Shown: positions 29,412 to 38,773, counted from the stretch's first letter. The stretch: DNA of 64,000 bases from Pandoraea captiosa (GCF_902459775.1 NZ_CABPSQ010000005.1:124001-188000), one strand, 5' to 3'. Notes: generated by a model not told the origin, from the letters alone. Made by a program: numbers and translations.

Positions 29412-30035
29412 ATGAAAGTGACCGATTCCGCCCAACGTTTCGGCTTTCTCGTAGCAGACATTCAGCGTCTGTTCGGGCGCCGCTTCGAGCAGTTTGCGCA
29501 GCGCACGCTGCCGATGACGCGCGCCCAATGCCGGTTGCTGGCGTACCTCAGCGTCAATCGGGGCGTGAGTCAGACGGTGCTTGCCGACATTCTCGAGACG
29601 CCGCCGCCAACGCTCGCCCGCATGCTGGAGCGCATGGAGGAGGCCGGCTGGGTGCGTCGCCGACTGGACGCGCGAGACCCGCGCATCGAGCGCCTGTTCG
29701 TCACGCGCGCGGCGGTCGCGCAATTGCAGATCGCCCGAAAATTGTCGGACGATGTGCGCGACGAAGCATTGCACGGCCTCACGGCATTCGAAGCGGTGCA
29801 GCTCACGCAGTTGCTGCAGAAGGTGCGGCGCAATCTCAGCAATGTCGTGCCCACACCCCTCGACACCGTCGTCCCGGCGGTTCTACGTCGTGAAGCGCCC
29901 GACGGTGCGCAAAGTATGAGCGAGACCGCTCAGCACGCCTCCCCTTCACCTCTCCCGCCCGCGACGTCTCCCACCCCCTATATCGGCGCACCCGAGGGCG
30001 ACTTGTCGGATATCACCGACTTGCGGCCTCAGTAG
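29412..30035 (+). CDS. MarR-family transcriptional regulator
   Basis: A 207-residue protein with a MarR winged helix in the first 140 residues: [19 protein letters not shown] near 30, then [20 protein letters not shown] and [18 protein letters not shown], which includes the typical wing. The carboxy tail of about 60 residues is Pro/Ser-rich and unusual for the family. Starts at 29391, 29403 and 29412 are in frame; 29412 ([12 protein letters not shown]) fits homologues. It lies downstream of glk-hexR but has its own promoter. Ligand and targets are unknown. Confidence 0.85.
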   Translation: MKVTDSAQRFGFLVADIQRLFGRRFEQFAQRTLPMTRAQCRLLAYLSVNRGVSQTVLADILETPPPTLARMLERMEEAGWVRRRLDARDPRIERLFVTRAAVAQLQIARKLSDDVRDEALHGLTAFEAVQLTQLLQKVRRNLSNVVPTPLDTVVPAVLRREAPDGAQSMSETAQHASPSPLPPATSPTPYIGAPEGDLSDITDLRPQ

Positions 30036-30081
30036 GACGCGCCTAGCATGGGAAGTCTCCAAACCCACCCCGGAGACTGAC

Positions 30082-30291
30082 ATGACGAATCACGTGTACA
30101 AGCAAATCGAGCTGACCGGCTCGTCGACCAAGTCCATCGACGACGCCGTCACGAGCGCCATCGAGCGCGCGAGCAAGACATTGCGCAATCTGAACTGGTT
30201 CGAAATCACGGAAACGCGCGGTCATATCGAGGACGGCAAGGTCGCTCACTGGCAAGTCACGCTCAAGGTCGGCATGCGGCTCGAAGACTGA
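30082..30291 (+). CDS. Dodecin, flavin-binding protein
   Basis: A 69-residue protein. [19 protein letters not shown] at the start, the Trp in [16 protein letters not shown] near residue 39 and the tail [13 protein letters not shown] are the family pattern. Dodecins form 12-subunit shells that store flavins (or CoA) and protect against light-driven reactions. Good RBS CGGAGA precedes the ATG. It is monocistronic. Confidence 0.92.
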   Translation: MTNHVYKQIELTGSSTKSIDDAVTSAIERASKTLRNLNWFEITETRGHIEDGKVAHWQVTLKVGMRLED

Positions 30292-30329
30292 GTCCAGTGG
30301 GCGGTCACCGCGGCATTCGGCAGGCAGAC

Positions 30330-30347
30330 GGGGCGCTCAGGCGCCCC
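30330..30347. terminator. Hairpin downstream of dodecin
   Basis: GGGGCGC-TCAG-GCGCCCC is a perfect 7-bp stem with a tetraloop. There is no T-run, so termination would be weak or rho-assisted. Confidence 0.4.
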
Positions 30348-30418
30348 GCGGTTGTCGTACAGTCGTGTCACAATAGGCGCATACTCGAGATCATGAAAAA
30401 GACAGAAGAGGTTTGCGC

Positions 30419-31918
30419 ATGTCCGAACAAGAACCGGTCCATGCCACCCGATCGATTACGGATCCGGTGGAAGCCGTCGCCTACCTGAAGACGATTTACG
30501 ACGCCAACACGGCGTACCTGCGCTCCGCATTCGAGCAATTCTCCCGACAGAAAGATCAGGCGCGCCGCGTGAGCGCGCATTACCCGTTCGTTCGCATCAC
30601 CACCGAGGACATTACCCAGCTCGACAAGCGTCTGTCGTACGGGTTCGTGTCGGGCCCGGGGAGCTACCAGACCACCGTCACGCGTCCCGACCTGTTCGAG
30701 AACTACTACATCGAGCAGCTTCGCCGACTCGCGCACAACCATGGCGTGGCTTTTGAGGTCGGTGTCTCCGACGAGCCGATTCCCGTGCATTTCGCGTATC
30801 AGGACGGCGTCTATCTCGAAGGCGATCTCGATCAGACGCACCTGCGCGCGATGCGCACCGTGTTCGACGTGCCCGACCTTGCCAAGATGGACGACAGCAT
30901 CGTCAACGGCACACGCGACCCGCTGCCGGGCGAGATCCTGCCGCTCGCGCTCTTTACCGCGCCGCGCGTCGATTACTCGTTGCACCGTCTGCGCCACTAC
31001 ACGGCCACGTCGCCCGAGAATTTCCAGAACTACGTGCTGTTCACCAACTACCAGTTCTATATCGACGAGTTCGTCGAACTGGGGCGTGAACTGATGAGCG
31101 CGACCGACGACCCCGCCTTGCGCGAGTACCGCAGCCAGTACACCGCATTCGTCGAGCCGGGCAACGTGACGCACTGGAACCAGAATCTCGCCGCGCGCGC
31201 CGCCGTGGGCACGTCGCCGTCGCGGCTGCCGCAAATGCCTGCCTATCACCTCGTGCGTCCGGACAATACCGGCATCACAATGGTGAATATCGGGGTTGGG
31301 CCGTCCAACGCAAAGACCATTACCGATCACATCGCCGTGCTGCGCCCGCACGCATGGGTGATGCTCGGACACTGCGCCGGACTGCGCAACTCACAGCGGC
31401 TGGGCGATTACTGCCTCGCCCACGGTTACGTGCGCGAGGACCATGTGCTCGACGACGACCTGCCGTTGTGGGTGCCGGTGCCGCCATTGGCCGAGGTGCA
31501 GGTGGCGCTCGAGCGTGCCGTGGCGGACGTCACGCAACTGGACGACTTCGAACTCAAGCGTGTGATGCGCACGGGTACCGTGGTGACGGTCGATAACCGT
31601 AACTGGGAATTGCGCGATCACCGTGAGCCGGTGCAGCGCATGAGCCAGAGCCGTGCGATCGCCCTCGACATGGAGAGCGCCACGATTGCCGCAAACGGCT
31701 TTCGGTTTCGGGTGCCATACGGCACCTTGCTATGTGTGAGCGACAAACCGCTGCATGGCGAACTCAAGTTGCCCGGTATGGCCGACCGTTTCTATCGCGA
31801 GCGTGTCGATCAGCATCTGAAGATCGGCGTGAAGGCGATGGAGCTGTTGCGCGATAACGGTCTGGATCGTCTGCACAGTCGCAAACTTCGCAGCTTCAAC
31901 GAAGTCGCATTCCAGTAA
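30419..31918 (+). CDS. amn: AMP nucleosidase
   Basis: A 499-residue enzyme that splits AMP into adenine and ribose 5-phosphate. The amino domain starts with DPVEAVAYLKTIYDANTAYL. The nucleoside phosphorylase-like domain follows from about residue 190, with MVNIGVGPSNAKTITDHIAV near 285 and ALDMESATIAANGFRFRVPY near 418. Length is normal for Amn. ATG at 30419 follows AGAGG. Transcribed alone, and ended by the terminator before gntP. Confidence 0.93.
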   Translation: MSEQEPVHATRSITDPVEAVAYLKTIYDANTAYLRSAFEQFSRQKDQARRVSAHYPFVRITTEDITQLDKRLSYGFVSGPGSYQTTVTRPDLFENYYIEQLRRLAHNHGVAFEVGVSDEPIPVHFAYQDGVYLEGDLDQTHLRAMRTVFDVPDLAKMDDSIVNGTRDPLPGEILPLALFTAPRVDYSLHRLRHYTATSPENFQNYVLFTNYQFYIDEFVELGRELMSATDDPALREYRSQYTAFVEPGNVTHWNQNLAARAAVGTSPSRLPQMPAYHLVRPDNTGITMVNIGVGPSNAKTITDHIAVLRPHAWVMLGHCAGLRNSQRLGDYCLAHGYVREDHVLDDDLPLWVPVPPLAEVQVALERAVADVTQLDDFELKRVMRTGTVVTVDNRNWELRDHREPVQRMSQSRAIALDMESATIAANGFRFRVPYGTLLCVSDKPLHGELKLPGMADRFYRERVDQHLKIGVKAMELLRDNGLDRLHSRKLRSFNEVAFQ

Positions 31919-32042
31919 TTTCACCGGGCGGCCGCCATGTTTCGTCGACTGAAACTTGCCGCCGCCTCCCGCCCGCCCCATCTCACGGGGCGTTGCGGCC
32001 CATGCGTGCATGCGGCCGACTCCGGTAGCACAATCTCCGAAC

Positions 32043-32079
32043 ACACCGGCCGCGCGCTGCGCGCCGGTGTTTTCGTTTT
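32043..32079 (+). terminator. Terminator between amn and gntP
   Basis: ACACCGGC and GCCGGTGT arms (32043-32050, 32063-32070) with a 12-base GC loop are followed by TTTCGTTTT. It ends 18 bases before the gntP start, so it could also act as an attenuator for gntP. Confidence 0.75.
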
Positions 32080-32097
32080 CCGTCATCAAGGATCATC

Positions 32098-33474
32098 GTG
32101 GAGATAGTCAACCACGTCGTGCCCTGGGCAGCGCACGACACTCGCCTTCTGCTGTCCTGTCTCGTCGGCCTCGTGGCCATCATCGTTTTCATCAGCGCGC
32201 TCAAACTCTCGCCGTTCCTGTCGATTCTCATCGGCACGTTCATCGCGGGGTTGGGGGCGGGCTTGCCGCTCGACGCGGTGGCCAGCGCGTTCAGCAAAGG
32301 GGCGGGAAGTCTGCTGGGCGACGCCGGCATGATCATCGCGCTGGGGGCCATGCTCGGGGCGCTGATGGCCGACACCGGGGCGGCCGACCGGATCGTGACC
32401 GTCCTGCTCAAGTTCGGCAAGGGCGCAGCCTTGCCGTGGATGATGGCGCTCGTCGCCATGATTATCGGCCTGCCGCTCTTCTTCGAAGTCGGTCTGGTCA
32501 TGATGGTGCCGATCATCTTCGTCATGGCGCGTCGCGCCAACACCCCGATCCTGCGTGTGGCGATTCCGGCGCTCGCCGGCATGACCACGCTGCACGCGCT
32601 CGTGCCGCCGCACCCCGGCCCGCTGATCGCCGTGTCGGCGCTGCATGCGGACCTGGGCATGACGATGGGGCTCGGCCTGCTGATCGCCATTCCGGCAGTG
32701 ATTCTCGCCGGACCGCTCTACGGCATGTGGCTCGCGCCACGCTTGCACGTGGAGGCGCCGCAGCAGCTCGGCGATCTGTTCAGCAAGCGCGACGACGACA
32801 TCGGGCAACCGCCGTTCGCGGCGGCGCTGCTGGTCATTCTGCTGCCGGTCGTGCTCATGCTGGGCCGCACGCTCGCCAAGGTTGCGCTGACCCCCGAGAC
32901 ATCGCTGTTCGATGCGCTCAATTTCCTCGGCGAGCCAATCATCGCGCTGGCGTTGACGGTCGTCGTCGCCATCGTGGTGCTGGGCTGGGGACGCGGCTTG
33001 CCGCGCGCACGGGTTGGAGAGACGCTGCGTCGCGCGCTGCCGCCGATCGCGGGCCTGCTGCTGACCATCGGCGCGGGCGGAGGGCTGAAACAGGCGTTGG
33101 TGACGGCCGGTATCGCCACCACCATCGGCAAGGTGGCCGTCGGCACGCACATGCCGCTGATCCTGCTCGCCTGGCTGATCGCCGTGGCGTTGCGTCAGGC
33201 GACGGGCTCGGCGACCGTAGCGACGACCACGACGGCAGGCATCGTGGCGCCGCTGGTGATGCACCTGCCGCCCGTGCAGGGCTCGCTGATCGCATTGGCC
33301 ATCGGGGCCGGGTCGGTGTTCTTCTGCCACGTCAACGACGCGGGCTTCTGGATGGTGCGTGAGTACTTTGGCCTGAAGCTCAAGGAAACGTTGTGGGTCT
33401 GGTCGGTCTTGCAGACCATCGTTTCCGTGGTCGGGTTGGGAATGACGTTGCTGCTTTGGCAATGGCTTGCCTGA
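32098..33474 (+). CDS. GntP-family gluconate:H+ symporter
   Basis: A 458-residue membrane protein with about 12 hydrophobic segments. LSPFLSILIGTFIAGLGAGL near residue 37, HALVPPHPGPLIAVSAL near 170 and FFCHVNDAGFWMVREYFGL near 405 are GntP/GntT signatures. It probably imports gluconate, whose phosphorylated form is the substrate of the nearby Edd. No gluconokinase is in the window, so this link is an inference. A GTG start at 32098 is preceded by AAGGA. Other sugar acids are possible substrates. Confidence 0.87.
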   Translation: MEIVNHVVPWAAHDTRLLLSCLVGLVAIIVFISALKLSPFLSILIGTFIAGLGAGLPLDAVASAFSKGAGSLLGDAGMIIALGAMLGALMADTGAADRIVTVLLKFGKGAALPWMMALVAMIIGLPLFFEVGLVMMVPIIFVMARRANTPILRVAIPALAGMTTLHALVPPHPGPLIAVSALHADLGMTMGLGLLIAIPAVILAGPLYGMWLAPRLHVEAPQQLGDLFSKRDDDIGQPPFAAALLVILLPVVLMLGRTLAKVALTPETSLFDALNFLGEPIIALALTVVVAIVVLGWGRGLPRARVGETLRRALPPIAGLLLTIGAGGGLKQALVTAGIATTIGKVAVGTHMPLILLAWLIAVALRQATGSATVATTTTAGIVAPLVMHLPPVQGSLIALAIGAGSVFFCHVNDAGFWMVREYFGLKLKETLWVWSVLQTIVSVVGLGMTLLLWQWLA

Positions 33475-33490
33475 GCGTTGCCATCTGACG

Positions 33491-33528
33491 AAAAAAAGCG
33501 CGCTGACCTTTCGGTCGCGCGCTTTTTT
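33491..33528. terminator. Bidirectional terminator between gntP and the Hsp70-like gene
   Basis: A7 then GCGCGCTGACC pairs with GGTCGCGCGC then T6, giving a near-perfect stem of about 17 bp (one unpaired T) with a short loop. It serves both convergent genes. Confidence 0.9.
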
Positions 33529-33558
33529 CTTGAGGTCTCAGCGTCGCTACGCCAACGA

Positions 33559-34812
33559 TCAGGAAAACACCCGCTTCGCGTGAATCCCCAGCCCCAACGC
33601 AACGCTGGCGAGGCGATCGCCAAAGACCGGCGTTGCCTTGGGGAAGGCGGCGCACATTGCGCCCGACAGGCAGCGCAGACCGGTCGAGCCGCCGGTGAAG
33701 TACAGGGCATCGACGTCTTCGGCACTCAGGCCCGCGAGCGACGCCGTATGTACCGCACCCGTCGTGATGCTCGCAATCTCGTCGCTCACGGCCTCTACCA
33801 GCCCCGTCTCCGAGAAGGCGATGCTCAGGTCGCGCTCGATCACCGAGAGGTCGATGCGCGTTTCGCCGCCTGCCGACACGTCGATCTTGGCCGTTTCCGC
33901 ATGACCGACCAGTGCGTGACCAAGACGTTGCTCGACCGTGCGCATGAGACGACGGTGATGCGCCGGATCGGCATAGAGATGCGCGGTGAGCGCCAGCTCG
34001 CCCACGCGTCTGGGCGTGTAGACGGTGTTGATCAGGTGCCAGGTGGCCAGGTCGAAGTAGATGCGGTTCGGCACTTCCTTGCCGTCCGGTCCGAGCGCCT
34101 TGTAGCCGAGTTCGCGCAGGATCGTCGCGAGTTCGATGCGGCGATCGAAGTCCGTGCCTGCGATGTGCACGCCGTGGTGAGCCAGTACGTCGTCCTTGCG
34201 GTCCAGACGACGCGCGCGGTCCGGGCCGACGCGCACGAGCGAGAAGTCCGACGTACCGCCGCCGATGTCCACCACCAGCACCTGCTGCTCCTGCGAGAGC
34301 CGCGACTCGTAATCGAAGGCGGCTGCAATGGGTTCGAACTGGAACTGCACGTCGTCGAAACCGACGTCGCGCGCGCTCTGTTCGAGCGAGCGCTGCGCGG
34401 CGGCATCCGCTTTCGGGTCGTCGTCGACGAAGAACACCGGACGGCCCATGACGACCTGACGCAGATCGCCGCCGTCGGCCTTCAGGGCATGGGTGCGCAG
34501 GTGACGCAGGAACGTGGCGATGATGTCGATATAGCGCATCGCCGAGCCGTTGCCGAGGTCGGTGGTGCTTTCGATCAGGGAGGAACCAAGCAGGCTTTTG
34601 AGCGAGCGCATGAGGCGCCCGTCGTAGCCGTCGATGTAATCGGCGACGGCCTGACGGCCGAATGACGCGCGGCCGCCTTCGTCGGCATTGAAAAACACGG
34701 CCGTGGGCAGTGTGCCGTAGCCGGCTTCAAGTTCGACCAGACGCATGGCGCCGCCGGTTTGCACGGCGACGGCAGAATTCGAAGTGCCGAAATCGATGGC
34801 GCAGAAACTCAT
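33559..34812 (-). CDS. Hsp70-family protein (YegD-like)
   Basis: A 417-residue actin-fold ATPase with only the nucleotide-binding domain of Hsp70; the peptide-binding domain is missing. CAIDFGTSNSAVAVQ at the start, VLVVDIGGGTSDFSLVRVG near 185 and DALYFTGGSTGLRCL near 375 are the phosphate and adenosine motifs. E. coli YegD is the closest named type; its role is unknown. The ATG at 34812 was taken as the family start. The upstream side holds the 12-bp repeats. Confidence 0.87.
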   Translation of the reverse strand: MSFCAIDFGTSNSAVAVQTGGAMRLVELEAGYGTLPTAVFFNADEGGRASFGRQAVADYIDGYDGRLMRSLKSLLGSSLIESTTDLGNGSAMRYIDIIATFLRHLRTHALKADGGDLRQVVMGRPVFFVDDDPKADAAAQRSLEQSARDVGFDDVQFQFEPIAAAFDYESRLSQEQQVLVVDIGGGTSDFSLVRVGPDRARRLDRKDDVLAHHGVHIAGTDFDRRIELATILRELGYKALGPDGKEVPNRIYFDLATWHLINTVYTPRRVGELALTAHLYADPAHHRRLMRTVEQRLGHALVGHAETAKIDVSAGGETRIDLSVIERDLSIAFSETGLVEAVSDEIASITTGAVHTASLAGLSAEDVDALYFTGGSTGLRCLSGAMCAAFPKATPVFGDRLASVALGLGIHAKRVFS

Positions 34813-34915
34813 GGCATTTGCGGCTTGCGCGGGCGAGCCGTAAAAGGTCGGCAGTGTAGCACGGCCGGACGGCCGGCCGGATGAACGCACGCGGGGCGCC
34901 CGACGCGCCCTGTCT

Positions 34916-34975
34916 TTGGCCTCGTCGTTGGCTTCGACGTTGGCTTCGACATTCGCCCCGACATTGGCCTCGACA
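34916..34975. repeat. 12-bp tandem repeat, five units, upstream of the Hsp70-like gene
   Basis: Five tandem units near TTGGCTTCGACA run without gaps (34916, 34928, 34940, 34952, 34964); the fourth is most diverged. The array lies in the 220-bp gap between the MFS stop and the Hsp70-like start, about 100 bp ahead of the latter. Twelve bp is close to one helical turn. No other gene is seen in the gap. Confidence 0.9.
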
Positions 34976-35032
34976 TGGCCCCGGTCATTTCGGAAGACGG
35001 CGGTCGCCTTTGCCAGCGGTCAATGGGCACGG

Positions 35033-36421
35033 TCACCGGCGAGACGACGTCGCGCCCGGCTGGGCGGACGGCAACGTACGAAGGCTACTGACCACGGCAG
35101 CGACTGCCGCGAACGCCGCCGCGACGTAGAGCGACGCACGGGTGCCGAAACCGTCCGGTGCAACGCTGAACACCAGCGCCACTAGCGCGGCGCCCGTCGT
35201 CTGGCCGGTCAGGCGCGCCGTGCCGAGCATGCCGCTCGCACCGCCGCTGCGGTGTTTCGGCGCAGACATGAGCATCGCGTAGTTGTTGGGCGACTGGAAC
35301 AGGCCGAAGCCGAAGCCGCACATCGCCATGCGCCAGACGATGTCCAGCGTGCTCGGATGTTGGGGAAGCAAGCCCAGGGCGAGCAGACCGACGGCAAATG
35401 CCGCTAGCCCCACGGCGCCCAGCAATCCGGGCTTGTAATGCTCGAGCAGGCGACCCGCGATCGGTGCAACGACCACGATGGTGAGCGGCCACGCCGTCAT
35501 CAGCAAACCGGTTTGCACATGATCGAAGCCGAGCGTGTCCTGAAGGAAGAAGGGCAGCGAGACGAAGGCCAGCATCTGCGCGCAGAACGACGCCATCGAG
35601 GTGCAGATCGACAATCCGAAAATCGGGATGCGCAGCAGATCGACCGGCAGCAACGGCACTGGCTGGTGACGTTGGCGTCGCACGAAGATCGTGCCGATGA
35701 CGACCGCCGCCACGAGCTCGACGGCCACGAGCCAACGGTCCTGGCCGTGCCCGAAGGCATCGATGCCGGAGATGAGTAGCCCGAACGTCAGCGCACTGAG
35801 CACGGCCCCCGTCCAGTCGAAGGGATGCGAAGCGCGCGTGGTGTCGGGCAGCGAACGCACGGCAATGGCGAAGGCAACGATGCCCAGCGGCACGTTGATC
35901 GCGAAGAGCCACGGCCAGTGGGCGATGGAGAGAATTCCGGCGGCAATCGTCGGTCCGGCGGCCGAAGACACTGCGACGATGAGCGAATTGAGCGCGACAC
36001 CGCGTCCCAGCCAGCGCGACGGATAGATCGCCTTCACCAGCGCGGTGTTCACGCTCATGATTCCGGCGGCACCGAAGCCTTGCGCCACGCGCGCGAGCGT
36101 GAGCGTCATCAGGGAGTCCGAGAGCGCGCACGCCAGCGACGCGAGCGTGAAGAGCGCGAGGCCGACCGTATAGACACGTCGGTAGCTCACGATCTCGCCA
36201 AGCGCGGCGAGCGGTAGCAGCGAAATGGTGATGGCGAGCTGATAGGCGTTGACGATCCAGATCGACGTTGCCGGGCTGGCATTCAGATCGCGCGCGATGG
36301 TGGGCAGCGCAACGTTGGCGATCGCGCTGTCGAGCACCGAGAGCGAGATCGAAAGCATGACGGTGGCAACGGCCCACAGCCTTGCGGGCATGGGCATACC
36401 GTCGGTGAGTGTGTCGGACAT
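35033..36421 (-). CDS. MFS transporter of the DHA2 (EmrB/QacA) type
   Basis: A 462-residue membrane protein with about 14 hydrophobic segments. LSVLDSAIANVALPTIARDL near residue 25 is the DHA2 motif, followed by WIVNAYQLAITISLLPLAAL. A motif-C-like stretch WRMAMCGFGFGLFQSPNNYAM is seen near 370 (shown here without its first residue in other members). It should export drugs or metabolites with proton exchange. ATG at 36421 chosen; in-frame starts further upstream exist. The P450 gene lies upstream on the same strand, 254 bp away. Confidence 0.88.
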   Translation of the reverse strand: MSDTLTDGMPMPARLWAVATVMLSISLSVLDSAIANVALPTIARDLNASPATSIWIVNAYQLAITISLLPLAALGEIVSYRRVYTVGLALFTLASLACALSDSLMTLTLARVAQGFGAAGIMSVNTALVKAIYPSRWLGRGVALNSLIVAVSSAAGPTIAAGILSIAHWPWLFAINVPLGIVAFAIAVRSLPDTTRASHPFDWTGAVLSALTFGLLISGIDAFGHGQDRWLVAVELVAAVVIGTIFVRRQRHQPVPLLPVDLLRIPIFGLSICTSMASFCAQMLAFVSLPFFLQDTLGFDHVQTGLLMTAWPLTIVVVAPIAGRLLEHYKPGLLGAVGLAAFAVGLLALGLLPQHPSTLDIVWRMAMCGFGFGLFQSPNNYAMLMSAPKHRSGGASGMLGTARLTGQTTGAALVALVFSVAPDGFGTRASLYVAAAFAAVAAVVSSLRTLPSAQPGATSSRR

Positions 36422-36595
36422 GAGGGCGGCGAAGAGGCGATGACGCATCCGTCGCGTATCCGTCGCGTCGGCATGACGCGGCAGGCACGGCAAACGGGCA
36501 AAAGAAGCAAAGCGTCATCCTGCCCGAAATCCCGAGACGGCGACGCGTCCCCTTGCAAAGCCTTGTGTTTACACGGTTTTCGATTCGGTGCCTCT

Positions 36596-36633
36596 GTTTT
36601 GTCTGGTGGAATTAAAGTTCCATCAGATAAAAC
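36596..36633. promoter_or_regulatory. AT-rich imperfect palindrome between the P450 and MFS genes
   Basis: A 16-base arm (GTTTTGTCTGGTGGAA) and its complement with two G-T type changes enclose TTAAAG. It lies 43 bp after the P450 stop and about 175 bp before the MFS start. No T-run follows on either strand, so a regulator site is as likely as a terminator. The rest of the 254-bp gap shows no gene. Confidence 0.5.
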
Positions 36634-36675
36634 AAAATAGGTTTTGGTGGCGATATGTCCTCGGCACGCCAATCG

Positions 36676-37962
36676 CTACGCGGAAAACCGGGCGATGCGC
36701 GCATTCGGCAGCGGGTGATACGCCGTGCCGCTGCCGAGCGGCGCAAGGTCCTCACCACCGCCGAGAATCGCGTGGACGCCGACAGCGGCGATCGTGCTGG
36801 CAGGCGTGCGCCCCGGGCAGGCGTGCGCGCCGAGACCGAACGTCCACGCGGTGTCGTCGGTCGCGTTCATGTCGCCCACTTCGTCAGGAGCCCGACCGGC
36901 CGATGCCAGCAAGACGAGGATGACGTCCCCCTTGCCCAGCGTCCGACCGCGAATGACTGCGGGCGTGTGCAAAAAACGGCGTGTGTTCTGCACGGGCGGA
37001 TCGAAGCGGATGACGTCGCTCACGGTTTGGATGGCGGCGCGCAGATCGGCAGGTGGTGCACCCGTTGAATCACGCATCGAGGCGCCCACGGCCCCATTCA
37101 GTGGCGTACCGGACATTCCGGACGTCCCAGACGTGCCGGAGGTCCCGGACACTCCGCGCGCGACTCGTCTCACGCTGTTGGCGACCAGTCCGGCGCAGGC
37201 GTCGTGCGTCTGTGTGAAGAGGCCGACGATGTTTGCCGTGAGGGCGCTGAAGTCGGTGCCTTCGTTGCGCGCTGCGCTGCGGGCTGTCTCCTGCAACCAC
37301 GTACCCGGCGCCGCGTCTGCGTCGAGCCAGCGAATCGCACGGCTGCGCATCGCGGTGGCGGCGGTGTGACCAGCATCGAGCACGTCTTCGCGGGGAGACG
37401 GGCGCGCAGCTTCGGCCATCGCGGCGACCAGCTTGCGCACGTCTGCATGGACCTCGGTCCATTGGGTCGCCGGCACACCGAGCCAGGCTGCCAGCGCGTA
37501 CACCGGCTGACGAAAAACGAAGTCGTCCAGACGCGCGGCGGACGTTTTTCCGCAGGCGAGATAGGCATCGGCGCATGCGGCCTGCGTGGCTTCGTGCAAT
37601 CTGGCGAGTGAGTCGCGATCCGACGACAGTGCCGCGAGCCGGGCCTTGAGCCAAGGTTTCATGGCGGCGTGCGCAGGCCCGTCGTTCATGCGCACGAGCG
37701 CACCGAACCACGCGCCCGCCGGTCCGTGGCTCAGCGCCGCAGGGACGACCGCACCGGCAGGGCGCACGCCACATGCCGGATGCCTGAGCACTTCGGCCAC
37801 CGCCTGCGACCCCGCCGCCACCCACAGGCCGAGCGACGCGTCGTACTCGAACGGACGACGTGCTGCGAGCGATGCGTAATACGGATAGGGATCGGGATGC
37901 ACGATGGCATCCAGCGCATGCACGGGAAACTGGGGGTGCGTTGTCAGAGAAATTGTCGTCAT
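36676..37962 (-). CDS. Atypical cytochrome P450
   Basis: A 428-residue soluble P450. The heme loop FGLGAHACPGR is intact with ligand Cys382. The K-helix motif reads DVIRFDPPVQNTRRF, with Asp where nearly all P450s have the Glu of ExxR. The I-helix reads FTQTHDACAGLV, so the usual Thr after the acid residue is Ala. Those two changes suggest altered oxygen activation or a peroxygenase-like or non-monooxygenase role. A run of five SG-rich units sits between the I and K helices. No ferredoxin or reductase is adjacent. Substrate unknown. Confidence 0.85.
   Translation of the reverse strand: MTTISLTTHPQFPVHALDAIVHPDPYPYYASLAARRPFEYDASLGLWVAAGSQAVAEVLRHPACGVRPAGAVVPAALSHGPAGAWFGALVRMNDGPAHAAMKPWLKARLAALSSDRDSLARLHEATQAACADAYLACGKTSAARLDDFVFRQPVYALAAWLGVPATQWTEVHADVRKLVAAMAEAARPSPREDVLDAGHTAATAMRSRAIRWLDADAAPGTWLQETARSAARNEGTDFSALTANIVGLFTQTHDACAGLVANSVRRVARGVSGTSGTSGTSGMSGTPLNGAVGASMRDSTGAPPADLRAAIQTVSDVIRFDPPVQNTRRFLHTPAVIRGRTLGKGDVILVLLASAGRAPDEVGDMNATDDTAWTFGLGAHACPGRTPASTIAAVGVHAILGGGEDLAPLGSGTAYHPLPNARIARFSA
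37106..37150 (-). repeat. In-frame 9-bp repeat inside the P450 gene
   Basis: Five tandem 9-bp units encode SGTSGTSGTSGMSGT. Because the unit is a multiple of three, copy-number changes would lengthen or shorten a loop between the I and K helices without a frameshift. Confidence 0.9.
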
Positions 37963-38285
37963 GAGGGCGTTCCGTCGCAATGTCGTTGAGCGCAGCGAAG
38001 ACTACGGTGTTGCTTCAATATTCGCGCAGGACGACCTCGGGATGCTTCAATCTGTCGTGAAATGTCTTGTACCCGGCATGCCTGTCGATTATGCCTATGC
38101 ATAATGACGTTCGATCAAACCGTAGAGCAATGCGCCGGCGTCCAAAATAGTCGGACTACAACATTGAGACGTCATGGTGCAAAGGGCGGGATTGTTTCCG
38201 CATCCGTTCGCGTGAAGTCGATCCTTGAATTCATAACAAGTACTTGCGGGTTGTACGTGGAGTGCGCCCGCTCCGGGACCGAACC
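37963..38285. other. Intergenic region at the start of an AT-richer patch
   Basis: The P450 promoter side lies here. From about 38050 the DNA becomes visibly AT-richer than its surroundings. Short frames in it lack ribosome-binding sites and similarity. I see no gene. Confidence 0.45.
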
Positions 38286-38618
38286 ATGTTTCATATTTTC
38301 AACCTCAATGCGCATTTGACGGCTTTGCGCCAATGGACGAGGACGGCGGGCGGTTCGATGAAGCTTGATGTTGACACCTACCACGCGAGCGTCGAGGTTG
38401 GCGGGCGCACCGTCGTATTGATTCCGAAGTTTTCGTTTCGCGCCCATCACGGATTGGCTTATTCCAATACGCTCAACGACGACACCGTGGCGGGCTTTGT
38501 CGGGTGGCTCCCGTATGCAGTAAAACGATGGCCAATTTCCACGGACAAGATCGTTTTCAAGCGGTATTGCGAAGCCAATGGTCTGCGGGTCACGGCCTCA
38601 TGGCGTCCTCCATCGTGA
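38286..38618 (+). pseudogene. Truncated gene remnant of unknown family
   Basis: An open frame of 110 codons begins MFHIFNLNAHLTALRQW, has a strand-rich middle (ASVEVGGRTVVLIPKFSF) and then DKIVFKRYCEANGLRVTASW before a stop. That last part resembles the entry into an ATP-grasp core, in which the protein would normally run for another 150 or more residues. After the stop, other frames hold further protein-like stretches up to 38753 (for example ENMYSIGSFGDALDAHGMVS), as expected for a gene broken by frameshifts. The family is not certain. Confidence 0.38.
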
Positions 38619-38773
38619 ACCGACGATTCAGCGAAACACTTTGGTTCCTGAGAATATGTACTCGATCGGTTCCTTTGGTGATGCGCTGGATGCGCATGGT
38701 ATGGTCAGCGTACTGAATAGTGCTGTGAGACGTGTTGCGGGAGCTTGGTGAATTTTGACTAATAGGGGCTTGT

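Noticed and set aside
34809-35036. 75-codon minus-strand frame through the 12-bp repeats
   Set aside because: The coding is only repeat-driven (MSRPMSG-like units) and overlaps both neighbours; no start signal.
36440-36640. 66-codon plus-strand frame in the MFS upstream region
   Set aside because: Crosses the MFS promoter side, no similarity or ribosome-binding site.
26736-37150. Short repeat arrays (26736, 34916, 37106) considered as CRISPR
   Set aside because: Units are 9-12 bp without spacers; these are simple tandem repeats, one of them inside a gene.
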